DNA of 64,000 nt, taken from NCBI GenBank assembly GCA_022592435.1, contig JABYQS010000029.1, forward strand, positions 62,001 to 126,000, given 5' to 3'. Position 1 is the first letter of the stretch; each line of letters starts with the position of its first letter. The notes beneath the pieces are model-generated. The model did not search any database and was not told the origin of the DNA. It saw only the letters and a list, made by a program, of their open reading frames with translations. A program made the translations under genes and the position numbers. Below are positions 12,089 to 23,170 of this stretch, in pieces. The DNA is from Cerioporus squamosus. Taxonomy: Eukaryota; Basidiomycota; Agaricomycetes; Polyporales; Polyporaceae.

Positions 12089-12500
12089 GCAGAGTGAAGT
12101 CAAGGTGAGGTATGTGGAGAGAGGCGAAGCAGGGGCACCTTGCCTCCCGGTGCGACGAAGTATCAAGACCTTTGTCCGGCCGGCTGCGTCCCGGATGCGC
12201 CATCCGAACACGAGGAGAGTTCTGAGGAAGACGACCGAGCCTCGAGATGCATCAGGGGAAGACAAGAGTACACCTCATAAACGACGCGTGATAATCTCAA
12301 TCAATCACATTCAATAACCTCGTCTACACACACTCTGCTTCTGATACTGCTGTTCGTGGCCTGATGCGAACAGGAAGGCAGTTGGATGCCATATACGAAG
12401 AGCTAGACCATGCTATGCTGCGACGATGCAACAAGGCAGTTGAATGCCATTGCGGGGGGTTGGGCTCGCGTTGCGACGACGTCACGGAGGAGGTGGTGAT

Positions 12501-13443
12501 CTACCAGACCTCCCCGTACGCATCGAGTAGCCTCAACTCTGCGATGAGGTATATGAGAGTACGTCGACATACTAGGTAGGGTAGCAGGCATACCATGCGA
12601 GAGTTGAGACCACCGCTCCTGCTTCACCCAACCCGGCTTCCGCTGGGCCGGAGTGACGATAAGCCGGCGCCCATCTTCGCGTTGAAAACCGTACCGGATG
12701 GCCTTCCAATAGGGCTTCTCTGAGTCTTCCAAGGTCCAAATCCAGAACTTGTACCTCGTCAACGTCTGGTAGAAGAAGAGGTCACCTAGAGCCAGCTTTG
12801 GGTTCCCCGTGAGGTCGGGCGGTGCATGGATGAGTTGCAGAGCGATCTTCTCGGGTTCCCAGTAGAAGGTTCCACCTCCAACTTTCCGCTCTCGCCAACG
12901 GATAGGCGAACCGGTCAAGGCAGCTGCATCCGCACATGCGGGGTTCGCCGCTCCTTCTGTGGGGCGAACAGGGAGCTCTGGGTCAAGCTCTTCAGTGGGG
13001 CGCCGCGAGATGGCGACGGGGGATGCGATAGAGCGACCAGGAGCAGGAACCGGAAGGGGGGGGATGGAGGGAAGAGGAGCGGCAGAACCGAGGATCGAAG
13101 GGCGCAAGGCAAAGGGATCCGGTGCGCGCGGCGCCACCCGTAAAGCCTGGGGAGCGCCAGCAGGACTGCGAACAATGCCATGTAAGTCCGAGGTCTAGCA
13201 GAGCAACGTTGCAGCTTACGGGTTGATTTCGACAATCTCCATATCCTCAACCACGGAAGGACGAACAACCCGGCGTCGCGGCGCCACGACAGGAGGTTGT
13301 GCGCCACCAACGCGCGCAGCGGGCGGAACACCTTGCCTGGGCCTGCGACGACGAGCCAGTGGCTCTACAACTGCATGACGATGGGAGAATAGGAAGTAGC
13401 CTGCCAATGCTACGCAAATTAAGCAGAACTCGAAGGAAAACAT
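12501..13443 (-). CDS. Membrane-anchored FWxW-module protein (cluster gene 3)
   Basis: ATG 13443 begins MFSFEFCLICVALAGYFLF, an N-terminal hydrophobic helix, followed by an Arg-rich segment (LARRRRPRQG). A GTAAGC...CGCAG intron leads into a Pro/Ala linker and then the C-terminal module: FYWEPEK, PPDLTGNPKLALGDLFF, KFWIWT, WKAIRYGFQREDGRRL, TPAQRKPGW. A phase-1 intron just after the module (donor GTATGC) joins to a last exon ending LRLLDAYGEVW at TAG 12501. The product is about 275 residues. The same intron phase and place occur in genes 2 and 5, supporting descent by duplication. The CT-rich leader upstream of the ATG carries imperfect 11-nt repeats. Function unknown. Confidence 0.7.
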
Positions 13444-13661
13444 AGTGAAAGAGGGTGGAGGAGAGTAGACGGGAGTGGATGGGAGTGGACGGGAGCAAAG
13501 GAGAGTACAGCCACAGCCGCTCACCTCTGATACACACGCTATACAAAGGAGGTGCACGCGTTGTTCACGAACTTCGAACGATGAGGTGGAATTCGACAAA
13601 GGTACAATGGAACCGTAGGAATACGCTGGCGGGTTACGGCATAAGGCGTGCCGACGCAACC

Positions 13662-15004
13662 TCAGCGGCTTCGGCCCGCAGGCTGAGCAATGCTCAGTGC
13701 GTCCTGTATTGCTTTCATCAGTGTCTGCGCAGACTCGCAGAACACAGCTGCATCCTGAGACGAATGGTCCGGTCAGTACTCGCTGCCGGAGCTGGACGAT
13801 ACATCCCCACCTTGCGACAACCATCCACACAGTCGAGGATTCGGTTGAACCTCGTGCGCGCCTGCAGCAGATCCTTCACCGCGATCGAACGCCCGCTCAG
13901 ATACGCCAACGAAGAGCTAATCTCGATGGGACCTTCGATACTTGACGAGATCGCCTGGGCACGATGGTCAGAACTCGACTACTTGGGAACCATGCCATCG
14001 ACTTGCCTTGATGCCGTCGATAGCAGCACGGGTCTGCTGCGCGGTGGAATCTACGTCCTCTTTGATCTTCAGGAGCTCAGGTACTGCAAGATCAAACATT
14101 GAGTCGCGGCGTGCCTGCACGAACACCTCGGAAACGCGCTGAAGAGCTGCGTCGTCGGCAGCCCAGGAGGTGCGGAGCACGTTGGCGTGGATCTTGGCGG
14201 CACGCATATGGCTGTCAAGGGAGGTGGGTTCCAACACTGCCTTCGTAACTTTCATGAATTCGTCCTGAGGAGTCTCAATAACGGATGATAAGACCCAGGA
14301 AACTGTCACTATACCTTCGGTAACGCCAATATGTACAGCGCATCGCCAAAGCGATCGAAGAACAGGCCCACCATATCTTCCACGCCCTTGAGATGGCCTT
14401 GTGAGATCTTAAGACTAGCGAGGTGCGCCTCGATCTCCCGCCTAGTGTCCGCGGGAAGCGACGCCGCCCGTTGGCCGTAAAAACCCTGCACCTAAGGAAC
14501 GGAAGTCAGAACAGGATTGTGTCTTGAGAAGGCGGCACACACAGTCTGGAGCGACACGTCGGTCTCGCGATACATATCCTGGATTTGACCGAGGATGACC
14601 GTCTTGGACTTCTCGCGGCGGTGTCTGTAATAAGCCGCCTCGCTCCGGAGGAAGGAGAAGGTCTTCCGCTTTTGCTGTGAGCTGACCTTCTCGATATAAT
14701 CCGCAACCTGTTGCGTTATGATGTCCATCCTCAATTTGGTACCCGACTTCATCATGAGGTTGCTGTGAGCCGGTCAGTGGCCAGCAACCGTAACAAGAGT
14801 AAACGTACGCACCGTTCAAGCTTCTCCCGGGTTTCATCCACCGTGCCCTTGATATAGTCCTGTAAGAGCTCAGCTGCCAGAGCAGCTTCCGGCGCGCGGT
14901 AGAACGACATGGCTTGACGAACGAAGTCTAGGTTGAGGGGGGTGGCGTGAAGCCAGCCATCGTTCGACGGCCTGGCTGGTACAAACCGCTTTGTTCTGGC
15001 ACAT
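13662..15004 (-). CDS. Helical/coiled-coil protein (cluster gene 4) with a GC-AG intron
   Basis: The most economical start is ATG 15004, followed by an intron and FVRQAMSFYRAPEAALAAELL. Exons then encode LMMKSGTKLRMDIITQQVADYIEKVSSQQKRK, GFYGQRAASLPADTRREIEAHL, DEFMKVTKAVLEP and QRVSEVFVQARRDSM, mostly amphipathic helix. One donor is GCAAGT after DGIK, giving a GC-AG intron that restores frame into AISSSIEGPIEISSSLAYL. The last exon reads DAAVFCESAQTLMKAIQDAL and stops at 13662. I recognise no family. Gene 6 of the cluster has a similar all-helical make-up. The N-terminal exon is the least certain part. Confidence 0.6.
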
Positions 15005-15357
15005 GGCAAGCGCTATTGCGCGGATCTTGAGCGTGGCACTCGAAAGAGGCGAGGCGAGTTCCTGAGCATAGAAGGATGTAGCAAAGCTAGTGAAAGGCGA
15101 CGGGATAGAAAGCAAAGCGGAACGACGTGGTCAGAGGCGGAGCAGAGCAAAGCGTTTAGGCGCGCCCGTCGCTGGGACGCTTCAAGGCGCCTCTGTTCCA
15201 CTCTCTTCAGTGCCAGAACGGTTAATAATGGAGTGATGATTACGGTCACTTATAGAGGGTACATGTAGAGACTGAGATAGATACATGAGAGGATACAGAT
15301 CATTGCGAGGTACGATACTTGAGGGTTAACGGCAACGTTCAGCTCGGCCACTTCTAC
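15005..15357. other. Intergenic region between cluster genes 4 and 5
   Basis: It contains the likely leader of gene 4, whose sense strand is CT-rich (15060-15200), as is common in fungal promoters. No additional gene was recognised. Confidence 0.5.
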
Positions 15358-17117
15358 TTACTCATCGGAAGACTCGACATCGCTCCCCTCCTCCTCCTTA
15401 ATGGGCGAGATGCCCCCGCGAGCCTGAACTGTAACAACTGTAAGCATAGGCAAAGGAAGGCACAAATATCGACTTACTCTCTCTCTCGCGCTGCCGGTAG
15501 GCCTTCTCAGGCAGCCAGGTGGGCTTGCGGTCACGTGGCGTCAAGCTCAGGTAGAGACCGTCGGACCGGACGTGACCCCGATATATTCTGAGCCATTCGC
15601 AAGACCCTCCGTCTTCGGTCCACATCCAGAACCGATACTTGAGCTGGAGCGCGGAACGGTTGAAGAAGATATCCCCCACTTCGAGTTCAGGATGGGCACG
15701 AAGGTCCGGGGGGGTCAATAGGAGGCCCTCCGATGACCAATATTCGAAGTAGGCAACGGCGATCTTCGGTCCCGTACCGTTCCTCTTCGCAGACCTTTCA
15801 CGGAAAACCCGTGGGAACCGGTGCTTGACCTGTGGAGATATGAGATATGAACATCCATGACCATCGACGATCTGACGTACCTCGGCCGGTGATAATCCAG
15901 AAAGATCAGGTGGGGGCAGGTGTCGAGATGGTGTCGCAGTACCAGCGGAGGACACTACAGAATTGCCGCGCGACTTGACAGGGGTGGCCAGGCGCTGCCC
16001 AGAGCTCGACGCCGATGTCGAGGAGGATACCGCCGCGCGCCTCGGAGGAGCACTGAGCCTCACGCTCGACGCCGGTGTTTGAGAGCGGGACGGAGCCTGG
16101 GCAGGAAGAGCCTCAGAGTCGCTCAGCTCACTATCAGACTGTTCGACCTTGGCACGCTCCTTCTGTGTCGCCTCCTTGCGGCTTGAGATGGAAGGCTTGG
16201 TCTTCGCTGTGCTGACGGACTCGACAGGCACCTTCAATTTGATCCCAGCTGCTCTTCGAGGTGTGGCGTTGACAGGCAAGCCAGGGTCAGAGTCGTCGGA
16301 GTCAACGTCTCTATACTTGACCCACTTTGTGTTGAAGGACATCTCAGGCTTCAAGCGGGCTCCCATGCGTTCGAGTACTCGAGGGGCAGGCGGGGGTTGG
16401 AATGCGGCAGGACCTGGGTCTTGGACGGTCCCACGAGGGAAGCCAGCTGGGCCAGGGAAGCCAGCCGGACCAGAGCCGCCAGCGGGTCCGGGGAAACCAG
16501 CGGGGCCGGGGAAGCCAGCGGGGCCGGGGAAGCCAGCGGGGCCGGGAAAGCCAGCGGGGCCGGGAAAGCGAGCGGGGCCGGGGAAAGGATAAGAAGGGTG
16601 GCCGAATACAATGTGTTCGGGATACGATGGTTGTGGCATAGGAGGGAACGGATGCGCGGGCCCGGGGGCGGGGAAGTTGTAGAAAGAGACTTGACCGCCA
16701 CCCGCCGCTGAGGCCCAGCGCGCGAACCCTTCTCCACGATCGCGCTCGAGAAGGCCTCGATCGCGTCCACCAGAGCTGCCGCCGCCTAACTTCGCCTGAG
16801 CTGATTGCAGGTTAGAAGGGGGCGCCTCGACGGGCACGACTTCTTTGTCTTCGTCGGCCTCCTGCTCGCCCACCGAGTTGCGAATTCTGCGAAAGTTACA
16901 TCAGAGAAATTCACAGCGTGCGACGGAGTAAATCTACTCACTGCGTGCTGGGTGTGGCTGGGAGCGGAGCAGCTGCAACGCCATTGCGAGGGGTGGCGTG
17001 GTATCGCCGGCGGGAGACGAGCCACATGAAGGCCAGAAGAGCGGACAGGGGCACCGCGAGCTGCTCGAGCGACTCGGGTGCCAGGAACTTGGAGAGAGAT
17101 TCTAAGCTGAAAGACAT
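15358..17117 (-). CDS. Membrane-anchored FWxW-module protein with collagen-like repeat (cluster gene 5)
   Basis: ATG 17117 opens MSFSLESLSKFLAPESLEQL and a hydrophobic helix (AVPLSALLAFMWLVS). A GTGAGT...CGCAG intron leads to an acidic segment and then about nine GFPGPA-type repeats (16440-16590, 18-nt units). A Ser-rich linker precedes an intron and the C-terminal module: AVAYFEYWSSEG, PPDLRAHPELEVGDIFF, YRFWMWTEDGG, WLRIYRGHVRSDGLYLSLTP, RKPTWL. The phase-1 intron after the module joins to a last exon ending SPIKEEEGSDVESSDE at TAA 15358. That tail is acidic and contains IKEE, which fits the sumoylation consensus. The product is about 530 residues. It is the longest of the three FWxW paralogues here. 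Function unknown. Confidence 0.72.
16440..16590 (-). repeat. Collagen-like 18-nt coding minisatellite
   Basis: Tandem 18-nt units encode GFPGPA, with one divergent GGSGPA unit, inside cluster gene 5. Units are nearly identical at the nucleotide level, so copy number is probably variable among strains. Gly-Pro periodicity resembles Gly-X-Y only imperfectly, since FPGPAG alternates Gly every three residues. Confidence 0.85.
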
Positions 17118-17401
17118 CGTTATGGTGAGGGGAGTGGACGTGAGCGATGTAGGTTGCAGAAGGGAAGAGGGACGGCCATCCTGCATACCCAAGAAGTACC
17201 ACGAGGGGACAAAGGACGAAATAGCGTCACAGCCATGTGGCAGACAGGACATCATGCTTGGATTAACGATAGGACGAACGCAGTGTAGAGTACATGTTAA
17301 TACCAGAATGAGAATGCGCGAGATGTTTGTTACATGTAGTTGGAAGCAAGATGAGGGAGAGGAGGAAGGCTATGTAGTACGCGACGCGCAACTGCTCAGG
17401 C

Positions 17402-18616
17402 TCAGCCGCGTATGGCGCCAGTCACATGACCGCGCCCCTGCACTCCTGTCTCCAAACGATGGATGCTGCGCTCGATGCTTGCCAGATGGACTTCCACAGG
17501 TATGTCCTCTGAGTCGGCCGCAAATCCATGAAGTCTGACCCGCAGCTCGGATAGCTCGGCCTCAAGCCCTTGAAGTACCTGGGCCGCGGCGACAACGTAC
17601 GCCAGTGCTACCGCTCGGTACTGCTCGACTTCTCTCAAGACGGCTCCTCGATGGCGGAGGTCGCGTAGCTTCTCCTTGTTGGCACCGAGGATAGTCCAAA
17701 TGGTCCAAAGGAGATCGTGAAGCTCCACTTCGGTAAGGAGTTCTTCCGGCAGGCAGAGCGAACGGATCTCGAAGAGACGATCCTCCAACCGGTCAAGGGT
17801 GACCATCGTCGTCGTCGCTTCTACGATGACTTTCGTGAGCTGAGCCGATAACCCATCAATGGAGGCTTCGAAGGCACGTCGAACGGTGTTATCGACATCC
17901 GTGCTGCCCCGTTCTTTGGCCGCCTCGATCGTCCGAAGCGCGTACGCGTTCAGTGATGCAATGCTGCGAGCTCGTTAGCCAGAAGCCACACATTACGAAC
18001 GAGGGACATACCTGTCCACGGCCACATGCATCTTGGCCGATAACTGCTGAAGTCCACGCCCAGCGATATGCGCGTCGGCCGCAAAGTTGCCAAGAGCGTC
18101 CGCGAGCATGTGTTTGATACTGAGATTGCTCGCCCGTACCGCTACCACCAAGTCCTTGACCGCGAGTTCCGCATGTTTGACGTTCACCGCCAGCGCTTTC
18201 CCGCCGCTTGACTTCTCGAGCAAGTTGTCAAGCGCGATATCCTGGATCTTCGCCAAGCTGGAGAAATCGGCGCGTTGAAGCGAGGATGATCGTCCCGTGT
18301 TCTGAGGCTCGACCACGCCACAGAAGGCTGACAGTATGAGAGGAATGCTGCAGACCCTAGGCATGATCTGGGTCTGAACGGCGTCGATGGCAGTGGTCAC
18401 TGAACCTGTGACGAGGTACACCGACACCATGAATGCTATGAAGCACGCGAGTGGGTGTTTGAGGAGTCTGAGTGTCGCGACCATTGTGTCCGCGAGGTAC
18501 CATATGACCTGGCGAAGATGGTGATAGGCAGGGACCTGGACCAGATGTCAGTGCTCCGAGTTCCCTGCGTCACTCGAATATCGTACCTGCGGAGGAGCAT
18601 TCACAGAAGGCTCCAT
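17402..18616 (-). CDS. Membrane-anchored helical protein (cluster gene 6), 371 aa
   Basis: Exons 18587-18616, 18012-18535 and 17402-17963 join in frame to 371 residues. The first exon encodes MEPSVNAPPQ. The second carries a hydrophobic helix (HPLACFIAFMVSVYLVTG) near residue 35. The remainder is long amphipathic helix: FSSLAKIQDIALDNLLEK, AELAVKDLVVAVRASNLS, LTKVIVEATTTMVTLDRLEDRL, NKEKLRDLRHRGAVLREVEQY, LEAELSELRVRLHGF. It looks like a membrane-tethered helical-bundle or coiled-coil protein. No named domain was recognised. It resembles cluster genes 1 and 4 in composition, but sequence identity is not obvious by eye. Confidence 0.72.
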
Positions 18617-19003
18617 CGTGGTTGATGGAGAGCCGGCGTGAGGATTGCGCGAGGCTTGAGGTCAACATCCGCGATTTGCATTGTCTGCCGTGACAAGCGC
18701 GACACAAATGGCGGCGGGCAGGAGCGAAAGAGAGTAACGCGAGCAAAGATCAGAGACGACCAGCCGAGAGCGCACCATGAGCGACTATCATCGTTCAGCC
18801 CGAAAGAGCCTTTGGGCATGATCTGAGCACCGCACAGCGTGCCCAATATTCCTGCACGGTTCGGCGGGGGCATGAGATAACGTTACATGGTATTCAACTT
18901 GAACGCGGTCTGTACATGCTTAATCTATTCACTCCTACTCTAGTCTCCCTGAGTTTGTAGCGTTAGGTGCTGAGCGAGAGGGCATGACGTCGACGGACTC
19001 ACA
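18617..19003. other. Upstream region of cluster gene 6
   Basis: No gene recognised. It contains the presumed promoter of the minus-strand gene starting at 18616 and the 3' flank of the gene ending at 19004. Confidence 0.5.
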
Positions 19004-19605
19004 CTAGTCTTCAGGTCCGAAGTCTTGAGCCTCGGCAAGCTTCAGGTTCTCCCGGATGCGCAGCTTCCGAAGGACGCGCTGAGACTTGGCTTGTTCGAGC
19101 AGACGTACACACTCAAGCCAGTCAAGCTCGTCAGCGAACGCCAGACGAAACTCAGACACTAGCGCGTTGTTCTCTTCGTCGTGCACCTCAAGGTCCACGA
19201 TCTGGGTTTGCTGCGAGCAACATGAGCTACGAACAACTGGGCGTAGTACGAGACTGACCTCCCGGCATCCAAACTTAAGGTTTTCGTCTATGAGGAAGGA
19301 GGAGATGACCGTGGGGTCTGGCCTGCACTTGCGAAGAACTATGCCATCTGGAAACAGCATCGGCATCTATAACAAGCAGCGCTGAACGGATATACGCACA
19401 GATCTCGGGCCAAAGTTCGGTAATGATCACTTGCGCGGGCACTTCGTCGTGCTCCGCCTTCGCGCGGTCGCCAAGTGCGGACACTTTGACACTGCCCTCC
19501 AAGGTCACGAGCTCTGTGTTAGGATATTCCCTGTTGCACATAACCAGGGCGATCAGCAGCTGTTACCAGCGAGTGGATAAGTACCCACTGGTTCAAGTTC
19601 GACAT
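19004..19605 (-). CDS. Small PH-like protein, about 145 aa, unknown
   Basis: From ATG 19605 a 17-nt first exon (MSNLNQ, donor GTGGGT) joins to exon EYPNTELVTLEGSVKVSAL, then through a 52-nt intron to GIVLRKCRPDPTVISSFLID, then through an in-frame intron to IVDLEVHDEENNALVSEFRL and a final helix LDWLECVRLLEQAKSQ. It ends LKLAEAQDFGPED at 19004. The order, several beta-strand-like segments closed by one amphipathic helix containing Trp, is the layout of PH-superfold proteins, but no PH subfamily was recognised from sequence. It may be a cytosolic adaptor. The fold assignment is inference. Confidence 0.55.
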
Positions 19606-20235
19606 CGCTAACGAGGAGGAAGTGAGCCACTGCCTGGTTGATGAAAGTCGTAGCAAGGGTGTTGGCCAAAGCGGACGACCATTGTGCGTCAGAAAATGAG
19701 TATACAAAGCAAGAAAACCTGCGCAGGCGTCATCGTAGTACGAAGGAACATCGCAGGCGGCCGGGCAGACTTCAAGCTTCAAGTTTAAGTTTAAACTTGC
19801 ACCGAGATTAGATCGCGATCCGCGATGGCAATCTCCGATCGAGATCCTCAGCCTGCGGAACCAACATCGCTGCCGCGTCCTCACGAGCTCCCTAGGCCTC
19901 GTTGCTCCTCCTGCCTTTCTCCTAAAGCTAATGCTTCAGTGACCAAGGTGAATACATTTTCTTGACGACAGAAACCTGTGCTTGTTACTCAGCACTCGTT
20001 AGGGCAACCAGTTCTTTATTTATTCGCTGCCGACTCGGAATTGCGAGCTCCCTTGTTCATCTCGACACTGCCGTACTCTACTCCGATGCAGCAGTGACCA
20101 AGGTGAATCGCATTTACTTGATGTTCGAAGGTTTTGTTTGCACAACTACATATTTGACAAATTCTTTCCCAGTTTATGAGTGCAAGTTCCTTGTTCCCTG
20201 CCGAATCGCCATTGAACCTCTCGTGCCGTCAAATG
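19606..20235. repeat. Intergenic region with a diverged tandem duplication
   Basis: No gene is supported. The word GTGACCAAGGTGAAT occurs at about 19940 and 20095, and each copy is followed by similar text ending near a 'ctgccgaNtcgg' word, suggesting an old tandem duplication of about 155 bp. Confidence 0.4.
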
Positions 20236-21320
20236 GCGGTCCTGCGTCTGATCCATGATGCACATCTCCCTCCCATTGACATTGCCGCTCAGCACGTATT
20301 AACATCTCAACCACAAGATGCCTCCTTCCTGGGAATTAGTGTGAGTCGGTCTCATGTGGTTACCAGCTGAAACTCAACGCTCATCGCGACCACTGCCTAG
20401 GTTTACGCATGACGTTTCCACAGTATTCGCTTGGGGGAGAAGCGTGAGGGACGAACACGTTGCGACAGACTCATGCTTGTCGCTGATTCGTAATGCAGAT
20501 GGCGGTGGTAGGGCTACCGATATGCCGCCTTGTGCTCAGTCATGCTGACTTCCGTCGACAGTTTACATGGTGATTGTCGGTGCTGCCTCTGGCGACATAC
20601 TTGCCTTCGACTTCGGCCGCTTATATGACATCTGCACATTCCGTCGCTGGGTACGTTATCTATTGATCTAGTCTCTGTGTTTAGCTCTATCTCACGTCAG
20701 TGTAGACGAACCAAATCATTTGCTACCGCTCCTTCGAAGGAGCCAGCGGAATGATGCTCATATTTCCCACCGAGTCCACGTTGGATCGCTTCGAAACGGC
20801 CTGTGACCGCAACCTCCCATCCCACACGATCGAGACCCCGGCCCCGACTCTCGAACAACTTCGAGACCTCGGGCTGATCGCCGCGCCGAGGGTGGTAGGC
20901 TCGTTCCTCCTCGAAGGACGGCGGACGGAGACCGCTACAAGGCGTCCTCAGCAAGAGTCCGCTCTTGACGCTGGAGATGAGCAACATGTTCCGTTCCTGC
21001 TCAGCGACTGGGCACGGACCATCGCTCGCCCTCCCCCAGCGTTCGCTCTCAACCGTGCAGAGATGCCCTCTCTCGATCTGCCGGTCCGCAACCGCTCTCC
21101 CGACCCCGTCACGGTGTCCGCCGTTCACGAGGAAGACGACACCGAGGAAGGTTCGGACACGTCGTCGATCGGTGATCTCAGTGACCTCAGTGACCTCGAT
21201 ATCTCTGACATAGACTCTGATGATCTTGCCGAGTTGGTCCATGAGGTCGATGAGATGATGGAGAACTTCGATGTGTTGACCGTTACGAGGCGGTACCAGT
21301 TCCCGGGTAGTTTTGTATAG
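20236..21320 (+). CDS. Uncharacterised acidic protein, multi-exon
   Basis: The secure part is the last two exons: one reading VIVGAASGDILAFDFGRLYDI (about 20560-20650, donor GTACGT), joined across an intron to TNQIICYRSFEGASGMMLIF at about 20705 and running to TAG 21320. The C-terminus is strongly acidic and Ser-rich (DLSDLSDLDISDIDSDDLAE). The upstream exon MAVLRLIHDAHLPPIDIAAQ (about 20236) is probable, and the exon or exons between are not resolved. The GDILAFD segment resembles a beta-propeller strand, but I cannot count WD repeats. Convergent with the WD40 gene next door. Confidence 0.5.
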
Positions 21321-21706
21321 TTTCGCGTATCATTCATGTCCACGTTCAACCCAATCCATAGTCATTCTCACCAAGAGCTACGGTCCCTCCCCTGTGCCCT
21401 CCGTGTGGCCGCCTTGCTTGATCAACCGCCCCCTGCAAGTATTCGGCTACGCTCTCAGCTTTGCACCACTCCGCCTCGTCGCGCGCCGTTCCGCTCCGTT
21501 ATGCGCCGCTCCGCCCTGTTATGCGCCACTCCGCCACGCACCACGCCGCCCGTATGCAACATATCACTGCGAATCAGTAACGTACATACAAGACCAGCGA
21601 CCGCAAATTCTATGGAATTGCAGCTAGCACAATACATGGAGATGGTCTGCGTTACTACGTCGTCCAATGTTCAGTCCCCTCCGTTCCCGTCCGACGGTTG
21701 CGACAA
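21321..21706. other. Convergent intergenic region with short tandem repeat
   Basis: 3' flanks of two convergent genes. Around 21490-21550 a roughly 18-bp unit containing 'ccgctccgttatgcg' is repeated about three times. No gene recognised. Confidence 0.5.
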
Positions 21707-23170
21707 TCAGGCCCGTTGGCGAAGCACCGGTGCATCGGCAATGTGCATGCCAAGCACGATTGCGCTCAGTGCTGCGAACATCCCAAGCAACATGTACAGA
21801 GCAACGTACATGGATTTCGTGATACGCCAGGGGAATCGGGAACCTCCGCGGCCACGGCCGTCGGCGTACCAGAGCGTGATGGCCTGTCCTGCGACAGGGT
21901 TGCTAAGGCCAGTGGCGATGTAGAAGCGATCTTGAGTTCGATCGTGGTGAGCAGCCAGCGCGATGACATACTTCGAGTCTGCGACTACGCCGTGAGCTAG
22001 GTACCGGGGCATACCGCCGTTCACATACCTCCAAGGACCAGACTTTGTCGCAAGTGGCGAGTGCTGGCATCCCAGATATGCGCCTCACCAACCGCACTGC
22101 CTCCGATGATGACAGTGCCGTTGTGAGCGAATAACACTGGCACGGCCAGAAGCTTCGCGACCGGATGATGGATGGAACCCACCGATCTTCCGGTCTCCGT
22201 CTCGTAGACATCAAAACCAGACGTCATGTTTGAGACCACGAATCGCCTGCCATCCGGAGAGACGCATGCGTGCGCACTGCAATTTCAAGTCGGGTAGTTC
22301 AGAACATAAAGCAGCATGAGCCAACGTGAACATACATACATCAGTCCATTCATCGGAATGGTCAGAACGGGGAGCCAGGTCTTGGTGTCATATAAGCTGG
22401 TCCACGAGGTTCATCCCTTGACGTCACTCAGAGCCGGACATACTCACTCACATGTAGCCGTGGTGTAGGTATGTTATGAGCAACAGGCGCGTCTTATTCT
22501 TCGAACGTGTCCAGTGGACACTGCTGACAATGATGTCGCGATTCTTGTTGTTCGAGTTTGACGGTGGAGGAGGGAGGTCACGCATATGCTTCCAGTGGCC
22601 TAATAAGACTCAGTACAGTTCACGAAATAGAGTTCAGGTGCTCGTACCCTCCGACGACATGTCCCACACGGCCGCTTCTGCGTGTGCGCCGGAGACCATG
22701 CAGCGCGCATCCCGAACAGCGAGATGCTCGACAGGGTAAGTGTGCCTCCGAGGAAACGTCCTTCCATGCAGTTTAGACTGGTGTGGGGTGCGTCAGTAAC
22801 CCAAAGCAACAAGTCTAGGAGAATTGAGCCACAAACCATGGATATAGTAATTACAGAGATGCTGCCATCCTCGGCGCCGCACAGTAATAGTCCGTCCTTG
22901 ACCCACACCAGCGATAGCACTGGGCTAGCTCCAGCAAAAACGTGCAGGAGAGTGCCGTCGGAGACGTTCCAGATGCAGACTTTTGCATCCAATCCGGCCG
23001 ATGCAATGAATAGTCCGTTCGGACTGAAGGCGAGGGCTGCAACTCCGCCCGTATGACCTGTGCCGTCGTCGCCGGGATTGCCAGCTTTTGCGTACTGCAT
23101 GAGTGTGGAGAATGTCGAGCAAGGTGTCAACGCGGTGAGAACGAAGATGCGAGGCCACGAGGAGCATCAT
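21707..23170 (-). CDS. WD40-repeat protein with C-terminal membrane helix
   Basis: Several exons encode WD40-like blades: GHTGGVAALAFSPNGLFIASAGLDAKVCIWNV (WD hallmark), SPVLSLVWVKDGLLLCGAEDGSISVI, VEHLAVRDARCMVSGAHAEAAVWDM, ACVSPDGRRFVVSNM and GSAVGEAHIWDAS. The C-terminus has a hydrophobic helix (SMYVALYMLLGMFAALSAIVLGM) near the stop at 21707. The start is taken as ATG 23170 but the first intron is unresolved. Membrane-tethered WD40 proteins of this layout occur in basidiomycetes, and their function is unknown to me. It is divergent from the SUN-domain gene, with about 250 bp between start codons. Confidence 0.7.
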
